Shown piece after piece: positions 1 through 11,545 of a stretch of 64,000 nt of DNA (position 1 is the first letter of the stretch; each line of letters opens with the position of its first letter). The notes below the pieces were generated by a model. The model was not told where the DNA came from and did no database searches. It saw only the letters and a list, made by a program, of their open reading frames with translations. Source of the stretch: Epiperipatus broadwayi (lineage: Eukaryota > Onychophora > Udeonychophora > Euonychophora > Peripatidae); the NCBI GenBank assembly GCA_028023455.1, contig JAQFVV010000049.1, positions 3,594,536 through 3,658,535 on the forward strand, read 5' to 3'. The position numbers and the translations under genes are program-made.

Positions 1-1059
1 GCTAACAAAGTCCTCGAAGTAGAATCAAATACGTTCTTTTCAGTTAGAAACCCCATTTCTGCAGCTCGTATAATAATATTCGCTGCAATATTTATCTATA
101 TAATAATTTGCATCGTAACGATAATTTTAATTTATATAATTTATTATCTTTTTATTATAACTACACTTTAAAAGTAATTCATTGAGAAGATTGTTAAAGA
201 AGGCATTTGAAAGGAATACGATTTTTTTTTCATCTGAAGGTTAAATACGTAATTAAGTTTTTTACTTGAAGTCGTTAAAATATTTTTTTTTCAACTCTCA
301 GGTTTTGCTAAAACAATTGAAAAACATTTTTATAGAATTTCTTTTCTGTACTTAAGGTTTATTTTGAGCTCTGTGTGTAAAGATATTTTTTATAATAAAA
401 TAAAGCTACTTAATATATATTTTTCAAACATAAATATTCTATTTTTTTTATTTTTATTATTGTTACTATTATTGTTATACGGATTTTCTTACAAATGAAT
501 AAAATTTAAATCCTTTAATTTTAGCTGAAGGTAAGAAACATTATTTAAATCTGAGGTTTGTTTTTATAACTGATTGGATAATTTACAATTATTTTAATAG
601 TAATTGATTATTACCGAAAAAAGGAATCATGACTTACTAGATAATAATAGTAATGGATTTGTTTTAACTTTTTGAATAATTATATAGCTGATTGTGTATA
701 TAATATACCTGTCATGTCGTTAAGGTGACAGAAATTACAAACGCAGACTACTTATTTGTAAAATTACTACCTAGTTTCTTTTATTTATTTTTAGTGAATG
801 TAGGCGGTTTACTAATCCTTAATAAATAGACTTATACAAGACTAAGTTAGGTTTGAAAAGAAAAACAAATCATTCAAAATGTATGCATGTAAGTGTGTGC
901 GTGTGTATATATATATTATTTTAAATAGCGTACAAGAATAAAAACTCATTCTCCCACAAAGGAGTTTAAATATGATAACGATCGTATTTAGATTAATCAA
1001 GTCGATTTTTAGGTTTGTGATTATCTTTTATATAAATACTTATATATTTATTCTGTCAA
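1..1059. other. AT-rich non-coding stretch
   Basis: No open frame of useful length, RNA gene or recognisable mobile element was found. The sequence is A/T-rich with short T runs and a short GT/AT run near 890-915. Confidence 0.6.
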
Positions 1060-1140
1060 GCGTTGTTAGCCGAGAAGTAGTTGGTTGCAGACGGTTATGG
1101 GTTCGCGTCTCGGCCGATGCTATGACATAGGAAAAAAAAA
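1060..1140 (+). repeat. tRNA-derived SINE, internally deleted copy
   Basis: The copy begins with GCGTTGTTAGCCGAG, which resembles an A box. It continues to a B-box-like GGGTTCGCGTCTC at about 1099-1111, then CCGATGC, a short TATGACATAGG tail and an A run. Compared with the copies at 16463-16575 and 52955-53059 it lacks about 25 bp of the anticodon-arm region. The A tail abuts the truncated LTR that starts at 1142. Pol III box placement and the A tail support a short SINE. The source tRNA is not certain; the long variable region suggests a type II tRNA. Confidence 0.7.
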
Positions 1141-1141
1141 T

Positions 1142-1606
1142 ACTTATTAGTAATTTGTGTTTTTAATATTTTAATTTGTTAGAATATTTATTTCTAATAT
1201 CAACTTTTCATCATGCATTATTATTGTTAGTTTATTTTTAATCTATTAGGTGTAAATTACCTTGGCCAATATGTTTATTTATTAACTAAACCCCAGAGAA
1301 ATATTTTTAAAAAAACCCAAATAATGTTATGAGATATCATAACCCTGTTTTTTTAGTTACTTGCATCAAAATTATAGGATATGAGGAAGTTAAGAATCTA
1401 TTGACTATAGTGCCCTCTTATAAATTAAAATTAACTTCATCTACCATTCCTATCGTAATAATTAGTAGGCCAGTTAATCAGGAAATATAGCTATGTTTTT
1501 GGAAATAGAAACAAAATATTTTTTTCTCCATAGCTTGATTAACTTTCGCTTAATAGTGTGTAAAAAGAAGACCTACCAAAAAAAATCAAAATGTGAAAAT
1601 GTTACA
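1142..1606 (-). repeat. 3' LTR fragment of LTR element copy 1
   Basis: The first ~465 bp of the LTR, nearly identical to 3189-3654. The remainder (~910 bp) is absent and replaced by the SINE at 1060-1140 and unrelated AT-rich sequence. Confidence 0.8.
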
Positions 1607-2276
1607 ATGGCTTCCCAACGCGAGACTTCGATACAACAACCACAACCTGAGATATGTTGTAATGGTATAAAGAACATTACAATGATGGTCCAAACCCTGT
1701 AGCCAGAGAATGAATAGTAGTTTTAAAAAAACCGAACTAACTAAACCGGATTATATAACTAAAAATATATATTTTTAAATATGTCTAAAAAAACATGATT
1801 GCGGCTGATGTAGGTGTTGTTAAGTCACAAGTATTGACTGGATAGGTGATTACTGGAGAGGGGAAAAAGCATAGCTCTGAGTTCTTATATGCAGTATGTA
1901 ACATAAGACCATCTGTAAATGCCTATCAGTCTATTTGTAGCAGGGTTCCTATGAAATGGGAGGGTGGACCAAGTTGTCATGAGCCTGTAAGACTCCAAAG
2001 GATGAGCAACACTTGTATGTGCTTATGACTTGGGTTCCTTATTGTTAGTATTATATGTGAGCAGAAAGGACACAGGTGAATGTGGAAATGTTTCTCATTC
2101 CTGCCGTGTTAGATCCTAAATGTGTGCTTTAAAGCCACACGTCACTTGTGAATAAGTCTACAAAAATATATCAGCATGCTAATACATTAAAAAAAATCCA
2201 GAATAAAGATTTAAAAGTTAAGAATAAAATTAGTTCAAGCCTCTATTTTATTTTCATCTCCTGGCACCAGTGGTAT
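1607..2276 (-). other. Conserved non-coding interior of LTR element copy 1
   Basis: On the minus strand this ~670 bp aligns throughout with 60796-61541. The match includes GC-richer blocks such as GTCTTACAGGCTC and CAACTTGGTCC. Small open frames on either strand are not preserved between the copies, so conservation is at the nucleotide level. It probably carries packaging or reverse-transcription signals rather than protein. Confidence 0.75.
2252..2269 (-). promoter_or_regulatory. Candidate primer binding site (tRNA-Leu-like)
   Basis: On the minus strand the interior starts ATACCAC and then TGGTGCCAGGAGATGA, about 7 nt from the LTR end. TGGTGNCAGGAG is the usual form of a site complementary to the 3' end of tRNA-Leu. 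The match to a specific tRNA is inferred; the host tRNA set is not in the window. Confidence 0.5.
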
Positions 2277-3654
2277 TGTAGTGTTTATTTATATATGGTA
2301 CAAATATATTGGTATTTGGTAAAAGCTAAAAGAAAAAGTAAATTTAGCGATCTTATTAACAGTTGCAATTAAAATTTTTTTTAGTTTGTCTAATTTTTTT
2401 TTTTTTAAACGTACAATAAAAGTTACATTTTTCATTCATATTTTTTTTTTATGTAATTAAAAATAGTTAAAATTAGAAAGAATAAAAGACATGAAGATCC
2501 AGATAAACTAAAGGAAAGAGAATTCCACATGCAGATTACATTCAGTAAAACTTTTTTGGAAGCTAATTAAAGATGGCTGAAATATGTTTAAAAAAAGACT
2601 TTGTAACTTAAATTTAAGAAAGAATGTACAAGATTATTATGTTGTATGTTGATAAAAGACTAAAGAAAATATCCATAGAAGTCTGAAAACTGGACCTCTA
2701 GTATAAAAGGAAGAATACCAGTGTGATCAGGGTCTTGTCTGTTTTCTTTTGGCTGGTCCTGGATCATGAAATCCAGGACCGCTCTATGCTAAAATAATTC
2801 TTCATGCTGGAATGAACCGAAGCTTTTGACATCATTCATCATGAAGACCATCAACCCCAGAAAAGCTTTTATGACTACCCTTTAGGACAGATCAAGAACA
2901 AGTTAAAACCAATGGCCATGAGCTCATTCTCTCACATAAAAAACCATGCATGGTAATCAAATATCTACAGATATTTGCTAAACTTAGCAGTAAGCTATGA
3001 TTAATTACTCCTGATTAATGACTAAAATTAAGCTTATAATTTAATCCTGATAAAGACATTGATTTTCTCATTTAAAAAACTTTCATTTTAAAGAAATTTC
3101 TAGAAGAAATTTGGATGTGAACTGTAATTATTAAACTGTTTTAGTTAGTTGATTTAATGTCTGGATTAGTGTACGTGTATTCTTTCCAACTTATTAGTAA
3201 TTTGTGTTTTTAATATTTTCTAATTTGTTAGAATATTTATTTCTAATATCAACTTTTCATCATGTGTTATTATTGTTAGTTTATTTTTAATCTATTAGGT
3301 GTCAATTAGCTTGGCCAATATGTTTATTTATTAACTAAACCCCAGGAGAAATATTCTAAAAAAACCACATGTTATGGGATATCATAACCCCATTCTTTTA
3401 GTTACTTGCATCAAAATTATGGGATATGAGGAAGTTAAGAGTCTATTAATTATGGTGCCCTCTTATAAATTAAAACTAACTTCATCGGCCATTCCTGTCA
3501 TAATAATTAGTATGCCAGTTAATCAGGAAATATAGTTATGTTTTTGGAAATAGGAACAAGATATTTTTTTCTCCATAGCTTGATTAATTTTCACTTAATA
3601 GTGTGTAAAAAGAAGGCCTATCAAAAAAAAAAATCAAAACGTGAAAACATTACA
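2277..3654 (-). repeat. 5' LTR of LTR element copy 1
   Basis: About 1378 bp, the same length class as the 1380-bp 5' LTR at 59416-60795. The plus strand reads TGTAGTG at 2277-2283, the reverse complement of the LTR terminus ending in ACA. At the other end it reads CATTACA, ending at 3654. A 10-bp perfect hairpin (stems 2755-2764 and 2771-2780) is conserved in position with the other copy. Confidence 0.85.
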
Positions 3655-4992
3655 ATATAATGATTTATTCATTAAAAAAAAAAATTGAAGTTGATAACAT
3701 TACACTAAGAACTTAGATACCAATCACACTAAATGATTTACTTTTTGCACTTAGAAACTGAGAACTTTTGCAAAGCTATGCAGAAGGTTTTTTTTTTTAT
3801 TAATTTGAAAAAATGAGTTGTATGTTTTTTGTAGTTAATATATATATATTAATTGAATATTGTTTCAAAATATTTGATTTGAAACATAAGATAATTTTAA
3901 TAATTTTAAATACTGAATTATGATTAGGTGAAAAAGGAATTTTATTATGATCATAGCAACAATTTTTAATATTTTAATAATTTTAAGTATAACTTTAAAT
4001 TAGAAAAAAAAATACTTTTATGATATCTTAATAATAATTTGTTTAGATTTTAGAAATAGCTTATAAATAAAAAATTAAAATTATACTTTTAGTGGTGGAA
4101 TGATAATGCACTGTTATTTTGCTTATGTATTTCAGTTTATCACTTTTTTATATATTTACAATATTGATAAATTGTTTTTGTTTATAAACCTATATTTCTA
4201 ATAAATAAATTAAAAATTTTGGAAATATATTATAAAATAAAGATTTTATTGTTAAAATAAAATATGTGAATGCAACTCAAATAGCTACTAGGGTTTGCAA
4301 ATAGGAGGAAATGAGTTAGGTGCTGAACTAGGGAAATATTATTATTGGACCATGAGCATTCAAGTTTAATTCTATACATTAATTAATATATTATTTACGT
4401 TTATTTGTTCATATTTTATTCACTTTTACTTATATATATATATATATGAAATCCAGCAAGGGCTTTAAGCTTTCCATTGTTTGTTTTGGAAGGATGAGAA
4501 AATTAAAGCCTCCCCATTAGAGTGTGAAGAATTCCTATCTTAATATATCTCTTTTGCAGCTAATGGATTATATTTCCCATAAAATTTCAAAACATACTTA
4601 AATATTAAATTTGTAAAAATAATCAGATAAATAAATGTTTTCATTGGTAGATTTATTGAAAATAAGAACAATTAAGATTATAAAATATAATTAATAAAAT
4701 CAATGCAATTTTGTTTTTTCCCTTAAAAATTGTTGTTTTTTGCACTCTTTCATGACTAATTGATTATATATGTCCGTAAATTAAATTTATAAAGTAATCA
4801 GATAAATAAATGTTTCAATTGGTATATTTGTTAAAAAAATGAATAGATAAGATTATAAAATATAATTAATAAAATCAGTGTAATACTTTTGTTTTATTTT
4901 TCTCTAAAAATTGCCATTTTTGTGCAGATGGGACACATGTATGTAATGAAGAAGATGTCAAAATTATCACAAAAAAATGAAGAAAAGAACTG
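3655..4992. other. AT-rich non-coding stretch
   Basis: No supported gene. Two short similar blocks (about 4600-4710 and 4780-4900) share phrases such as AATCAGATAAATAAATG and TATAAAATATAATTAATAAA, suggesting an old local duplication of ~180 bp period. Confidence 0.5.
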
Positions 4993-5110
4993 TAATAATA
5001 TATATTGAAACCGAAAAAACTCTACACATATTGCCACTCAGTTTAAGCCAGAGTAATCAATGAATGCCAGAAAAGCTCGTGCATAAAATCCATATCTAGT
5101 GCCTACTCAT

Positions 5111-5169
5111 CTAATATACCCAGATTAGTTTCTGGCTTGTGGCCTTCATCAGAGATGAGCCTTGGATCT
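5111..5169 (-). ncRNA. Degenerate hammerhead ribozyme motif, family HHR1
   Basis: On the minus strand CTGATGA and GAAAC are both present with the stem II GGC/GCC between them. Stem I and the cleavage triplet are damaged: GAAACTAATC replaces the family's GAAACTAGTC. Probably inactive. Confidence 0.6.
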
Positions 5170-5710
5170 GAGAGTACTGCAGCTAGATCTTAAGTTCTAA
5201 TGCAACTCTCCAGCAGCCACCTTTTATCTCTCTTTAACTACAAAACTATGAGACTTAAATTGAAAATACTATAACATTTCCAATCCAAGTTCATCAGCTT
5301 ATATAGTCATATAGGTCTACCCATATGTTTTGGTGTCTTTGGTTCTTTAATAACCATAGCCACCACTATCCTATTAGGCAGAATTGGTTTTAAGCCAATA
5401 AACATCACATAATCACTACTTCTTATGCTTGCTGTTAACTGTTATTAAAACAGGCAAAACTCTATACATATTGCCACTCAGTGCAAGCCTAATAGGATAG
5501 TGGTGGCTATGGTTATTAAAGAACTAAAGACACCAAAATGTATGGGTACTGGACTGAGTTTAGACCTATATGACTATATAAGCTGATGAGCTTGGATTGG
5601 AAATATTATAGTGTTTTTAATTTAAGTCTAATAGTTTTGTAGTTAAGTAGAGATAAAATGTGACTGCTGGAGGGTTACATTAGATCCTAACATCTAGCCA
5701 CAGTGTGCTC

Positions 5711-5771
5711 AGATTAAAGGCTCCTCACTGATGAAGGCCACAAGCCGGAAACTAGTCTGGGGATATTGGAT
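5711..5771 (+). ncRNA. Type I hammerhead ribozyme, family HHR1
   Basis: The conserved core CTGATGA is at 5728-5734 and GAAAC at 5748-5752, with stem II GGC/GCC around an ACA-containing loop. Stem III is minimal: AC pairs with GT across a TA loop, giving GTC ending at 5757 as the predicted cleavage site. Stem I pairs TCCTCA with TGGGGA, then after a small internal loop an outer helix ATTAAA/TTGGAT (one mismatch here, perfect in the 50-51 kb copies). The pair next to the core in stem II is A/G rather than a normal pair, so activity is uncertain. Confidence 0.75.
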
Positions 5772-6180
5772 GAGTAGGCACTAGATGAGGATTTTATGCA
5801 CAAGCCTTTTGGAATCCATTGATTATTCTGGCTTGTACTGAGTGGCAATATGTATAGGGAGTTTTTCCTATTTTAATAACAGTTAAGAGCAAGCATAAAA
5901 AATAGTGATCATGATGTTTATTGGGTTAATAATATATATTTTGTGTAATATTTCCTTGTGTTTAGATTGTTTTCATACATAATATGAATTTTCAATAAAT
6001 ATTTTCAAATATAATTTTATTTTGCCATGTAAATACATTCATCCCATAGCATTTTCTTCAAAATCTGAAATCCAAAAAATTTTAAATTTTGTAAATATAA
6101 CTTTTAAATATATATTAACTAAAAATTTTACTTAAAATATAAAATGCATGAAAAAAAAAGTAATTTCAAAAGTGATAAAC

Positions 6181-6375
6181 CAAGCACTGATTGTATATAT
6201 GTGTGGGGGATTATAATCAGGCCTAACTAATAAGTGCTGGTTCTGCACAAAATACATATATTGGGGATCATATATCTTTTTTATGTGTATTATCATGTGT
6301 ATTGATTGCTTGAGATAGAGTGAAGGATGAATAAATTGAAAAATCCTGAGTTTAAATCCCTCTATTTACATATAC
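6181..6375 (+). repeat. Degenerate HHR2-family element with tRNA-like B box
   Basis: The hammerhead-derived part is at 6222-6266: stem I CCTAA/TTGGGG, core CTAATAA (two G to A changes from CTGATGA), stem II GTGC/GCAC around TGGTTCT, and AAAA instead of GAAA. Downstream GAGTTTAAATCCC at about 6350-6362 resembles a B box. The order and spacing match the 26.4 and 33.5 kb copies. The ribozyme is dead by sequence, but its stem II keeps the ancestral G-C closing pair. Confidence 0.6.
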
Positions 6376-9300
6376 AAGAAACATTCAGTATAAGAAAATT
6401 GCATACTACCTTAGAATTATATATATATACATTGTAACTAATAAATTAGAGTGATGTAATGATCAAATAAAAGTAGCCCAAGTAACCAAATATAATTGAT
6501 AAAAAGTGTAGTGATAAAAAATGAATAGCCAGAAAATAATGTTTAAGCTAAAATAACAAAGTTTGTTATAACTCATGATAAACATAGCAATATTAAGCTC
6601 AGGATTATAATATAGCTAATCAAATGATCAACTCAAAATCTAGGCTAATTATAGCAATATAAGCTGAGCATTTATGGTTATCACTTTTATATGCTGCTTT
6701 AAGAGAACTACATGCATCAAGACATATATAATCAGAAGGAGAGAGTTCTGATAATCTCTCTTTAAAACATAACTCTTAAAATCTTATGCAGAACATTACA
6801 CAAAAGTTTAGGTTACTTCCAACACCCTTCATCTCGCACCTCTAAAATTAAGTGAAACCTTATCATCACAATGATACTTTAAAATAATAAAAACTAAGAC
6901 TAACAATTCTTGTTCAAAATAACATAATTTTTCTTAAATACCTTGATCTCAGGCATAACAATTATTTCTTAGAATAATTATAATAAACAAATCTCAGGGT
7001 TCTTGCAATAATGAATTCTTCAATAATCCATAGTTTATTTTTTTTATTTTTTAAAACTAAAGAAGAATGTGATTCTAGTGAGAAATAACAACAATATAAT
7101 GTGATCCGTCTTTAAGATGATATCATACTAAAGTAAATAATTATTAAGTTTAAAATTAAGCACAAAAATTTTTATATTAAAAATAAATACAACATATTAG
7201 GATGACATTCACAATATTATGAATAATAAATGATTTTGTTGCTGCCCAAATAACATATCAATAGGTTTTCTTCTAATCTTATACTAAAATAAAAATAATA
7301 ATTGTATAATTTAACTCAAGATAAATAAAGTAAAGTGAAATTATAATAGATAATAATCTTATTAGTTTAATTTAAGATAAATAAAATAATCTTAACATCA
7401 CAATATAATGTAATAAAGTGATTTTTATATCATATTTTCTTGTACTCTCAATGCATAAAATAAATGTGTGGTATGATTAAATTTCTGAGAATGAAGATGA
7501 TGATGATCCCATAAATTAATAATTAAACTAATATTTATTGACATTTATGACATGGAAAAGCAAACACTAAGTTATTTAATAAACTATAAATTACAAAATT
7601 CCTCAGATGAAAATAAAATTATAGTTTACAATTTAAAGTACTAATAAAAATAATCACTAATTCAGAAATCTTGATGGGATTTCAATAAAAGTTCTCACTT
7701 TTAATAAACTCACTTTCTATTATATAGTCTCGATGCAAAATATATTAAATAACTCTAAATAAGATAAATCTTACCAATCTTTGGTAATAATGAATTTTGA
7801 AGAAGATGTATACATTTTTAATAGCCACATGAACAATTATAAATTTGATAACAAACATATTTTATCAGATTTTAAAACATTTGGATATGCAAACTAGGCA
7901 TATCAACAAGATTTACACATCAAAACTACTCTGATTTATCAAGAGCACAAATGATAGAATGGTTGGTATCATGCATCACTTTTAACATATCAAAAGCCAG
8001 GATAAAGTCATGGTTAAGCATCATACATAACTTGAAAATATGTAATTAAGATAAAACATCAAGGGAATGAAAAAAGTAATGGTAAAATGAAATGATGGCA
8101 CAAACTTAGATATGTAGCTATACAAGAGTGCAATAATGAGCCAAGACATTGCCTCTAGTCATAAAATATGAAAATAAACTATCAAAAGAGGGGGGGGTAG
8201 TTAAGTATAGCATTACATGCCAATATCATAAAGATATAATAAAACTCACTGGTATAATAAACAATATATAAAATATAAATAACACTACTATGCCCTATAA
8301 TAATAACAAATAACTGATATGTAAAATGAATAAAATATGGAAAATATAGCAAAATATAGCTGAGCATATAAAATGGTGGTAAAATAATTCGATAAGAAAA
8401 ATATATACCACCTTCTTGAACTCTTCAAAACATTTATTCACATTCTAAATAATTCCAAAAGAAAACAAGTATAATTCCTTTGAAATTTTGTTACTCTGGT
8501 AATATTCTGAGAATGTAACATGAAAATGCATGTTAAATCTATACATTAAATAATGCAGAGAATTAGAATGAATATAATGCATGAAAAAATAAATATTTAA
8601 AATAAATATTTTATACTTATTTACTAAATAAAATAAACAGTCCTTAAGTCTTGATTTTCACATCATTACACAGAATACAGTCAAATAAAACTCCTTGGAC
8701 ATTCTGAAGGCTTTACAAGATCTCTGGATGACATTGAAAATTAAATCAATAAACAGATCTTAAAACATGAGGTAAGCAGAAATTGAATAGCCATTCTAAA
8801 TGATAAGCAGTATTCCTTTAAGTAAATAGTAAAAATTATAGATGTTTAAATATAACATATTTATAATAAAATAGTAGACATTTAATAACATGTTGAGCAA
8901 ATGTTAATGATATTTTATTTTGTATATAATTCAGACATTCACAATAAACATAGATGAAGAGCACATATTTTAAATAGAGCATTGTGAGAAGGAATAAATC
9001 TTCCTTGCACAACAAATATACTTTAAGTATAATAATTTAGAGCCATAAATATAATATTGAAGATTTATAATAAATTTTAAGAAGAGTATAAAAATCATCT
9101 TTTGTAAGTAATATAATGCTTTATTTTAAATAGCAGATTTTTCTAGACTTAATTATACGTAACATTCATATTTTATTGACTATACATATTGTTGTAAAAA
9201 AATGGGTAAGCAAGCTCTATGATAATACTGTTTATATTGCCAAAACATGGATTAAATAAATATTAAATACAGTTCACTATTATATTTTATTCTATAGAAC

Positions 9301-10396
9301 AGATAAAAACACTCAGCAGCACAATATCATTTACACAAGCATAATATCTTAAGTTCCAATCCTAGGGAAAAAAAATTCATATCAGAATTCAGCATGCAGA
9401 CGTCATTAAAAATAAATACATAATAATGTCTATTTCGTTCTCAGAACATTCTCAAATAATTCATAATAATTTAAATAGAAAATATATATTCAACTTTGGA
9501 GAAACAAACATTTCATTTTTTTAAATAATGCAAATGCAGAAATAACTTTAAAAGTAGCATTCTTAAATATGTAAAATAATTCATAAATTAATTTAAATAA
9601 GCATTCATATGATAATAAATACTATTTCTATTTTTTTTTAAAAATCATTTACAGAGTCCTACCATATTGGTTAATGGTTGTAATTTAATAATAATATTAA
9701 ACTAAACCAAAAAGAAAACACACTGGAAAATGACAGAAATATTCAACATTTCAAATAAAAACATTGGATTTAAAGTCCTTATAGAAATGACATGTAAATT
9801 CTTTCCAAAATTAATATAAATTAATTTAAAAGTTCTGGCATTTAATATTGAAATTATCTTTCTTAAAATGAAGTTTGAATATCATAAACAATTGAAATTA
9901 ATGAAAGTTCTTACAATACAATAAAAATACCTTCAGTAAAAATCTTCTATTGTCATGAATTTGTGAGACAGCAGGTCATTTTCTGAAATGTACACATTTT
10001 ATATAGTGAAACACTCGAAATGTACAAAGATGACACCAAAGTTTTGTCCATGCAAAAATCATGGTATAACATAAGTGAATCAGTCCCTTTAGAATGGATG
10101 TCAATGTCATCATATCCAGGGTCTGAGATATAGGCTTGAGGATGAGACAATTAATAGTCAATCTTGAAGGGGTGCACTTAAACCAGTTTTTAATTGTTTC
10201 CAGTATAAGTGGTTTCTATCTAGATATAAAAGGAACTAGTCTTAGGGAGGTATAGCAATCAACTTTCATATGGCTTCAAAGATGTGGGGGGGGGATTCTG
10301 GTCTCTCTTCTGAATTTTTTAAATTTTATCTATACATAAATCAAGCAGACAATCCAGGACATGATTAAAAGTGAGCCAGCAATGAATGAACCATAG
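6376..10396. other. Long AT-rich non-coding stretch
   Basis: About 4 kb with no supported gene. Open frames near 8182-8367 and 9953-10161 are short, low-complexity and have no recognisable domain. Short G runs occur near 8191-8197 and 10286-10293. The segment 9950-10396 lies downstream of the minus-strand LINE at 10397-11545 and may be part of its 3' UTR. Confidence 0.5.
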
Positions 10397-11545
10397 TCAA
10401 AATAATATGAATGTTGATGAATGTATTTTCAGGATGGATCCACATAGTATGTTGTCAACGAATGTTAATAATGTAGGTATTTTGTCTTTTAGCTTCAAGG
10501 GTATAAGATCTCTGTAGAATTGAAGGGAAAGGTAGTGGCAGAGGAGGTATAGTGAAGTTTCTTTCTCTATGAGGCATAGGGAGCAAATGAAATTAATGCT
10601 TGAGAAACCTTGGTCGTGTACTAGGAAATGTTTGGTAGGCAAAGCATTAATGTTAATTTTCAACAGGAAGTCAAATAATTTAGTTTCAAGGAACCATCAC
10701 TTAAATTTCTTGATTAGCATATGGTTGTTGAGCCAAAGAAGGGTTGACCCTGTGGAAACATCAGGGTATAGGATATAATACGCTTCCAAAAATTAATTTT
10801 TGCAGAAGATGGTTTATTAGGAATAGAAGTGAACTTAAAGATATGGGATATGATGGTTTTCAGCCAGCTCTGATGCTACAGAGGAAGGCCTGTCTGCAGG
10901 AGATATATTTTTATAAGGGTGAGGTGTTGGGATACCCCAGAAACATTCTATAGACAGTGTTGTAAAAGCATTGAAATATAAAAGTATCTATGGAGGGTTA
11001 GGACAGCCCATTGAGCTTTGCATGTTTCTGTAGGCTTCTCAAGCTAATAGTTGCACTTTCCCCCTCTCTAATCATATTGATACACAGCTTATGTACTTTC
11101 CTGATAAAGGCTTTAGTGAAGTTGATCACTGAGGTGATATAGAATATTTTAGGGAATATTAGTATATTGATGAGGAAGGACTTGGCGAACATGAACATAT
11201 ATACTTTGGAAAGGGAGGGTGTAATTTTCTGTGTAGATTGAAGTAGACTATCTTGGGCAGATCTCCTCATGGCCATAGTGAATTCAAATATAGAGAAGCC
11301 TAAGAACTTCTGTGGCTTTGTGTAAATGGGCCAGGAATGTTCTTACCGAAAAATAATTGCCAGGAAGATGACTTGGGCCATATTAAATTGATGGCTGGAT
11401 TGATCAGAAATTTCCTCAAGCACTAATAGAAGCCTGGGAATTAGCTTTTCTGATGGAAGAAAAATGGCCAAGTCAACCATGTAAGTAATGTGGTGGATTG
11501 ATGGATTTAATTCTGGAATATGAGCGTGTTTATTCAAATAAAATT
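10397..11545 (-). pseudogene. Decayed LINE reverse transcriptase with zinc-binding C terminus
   Basis: Three minus-strand frames read in order. Frame 11343-11537 includes ITYMVDLAIFLPSEK, matching the RT catalytic motif (normally ADD). Frame 10998-11276 includes VYMFMFAKSFLINILIFPK, typical of the region after the RT domain. Frame 10397-10663 carries NALPTKHFLVHDQG followed by C-x2-C-LIEKETSLYLLCH, the pattern of the zf-RVT domain. The frames are separated by frameshifts and stops, and the first catalytic residue of the YADD box is replaced. No endonuclease domain is seen, so the copy is 5'-truncated and inactive. The clade is not assigned. Confidence 0.75.

Larger units (their letters stand above)
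1142..3654 (-). mobile_element. Non-autonomous LTR element, copy 1 (3' LTR truncated)
   Basis: Read on the minus strand this is a full 5' LTR (3654 to 2277, ~1378 bp), a non-coding interior (2276 to 1607, ~670 bp) and the first ~465 bp of a 3' LTR (1606 to 1142). The two LTR segments match each other closely over their shared part. The whole element is homologous, in the same order, to the copy at 59416-62886, which fixes the boundaries: LTRs start TGTAA and end in CA. No gag, protease, RT or integrase frame is visible, so it would need proteins from another element. The 3' LTR breaks off where a SINE A tail begins. Confidence 0.85.
4993..5940. mobile_element. HHR1 retrozyme-like element, inverted pair with 14-bp TSD
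   Basis: The element (5007-5926) is flanked by TAATAATATATATT at 4993-5006 and again at 5927-5940. The left part is a ~440-bp unit on the minus strand followed by the start of a second unit (the phrase ACTCTAYACATATTGCC recurs at 5017 and 5457). At about 5489 the orientation flips and the plus-strand unit runs outward. Each arm contains a hammerhead-type motif (5111-5169 minus, 5711-5771 plus). There is no coding frame. Tandem units with one HHR each, and a TSD, fit a retrozyme moved by another retroelement's reverse transcriptase. Confidence 0.75.

Noticed and set aside
1846-2028. 60-codon plus-strand frame
   Set aside because: It is antisense to the LTR interior and not conserved as a frame in the 60796-61541 copy.
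2680-2900. Possible LINE RT fragment (a reading like VLSVFFWLVLD)
   Set aside because: The segment aligns on the minus strand with the LTR of copy 2 (about 60240-60440), so the resemblance is chance.
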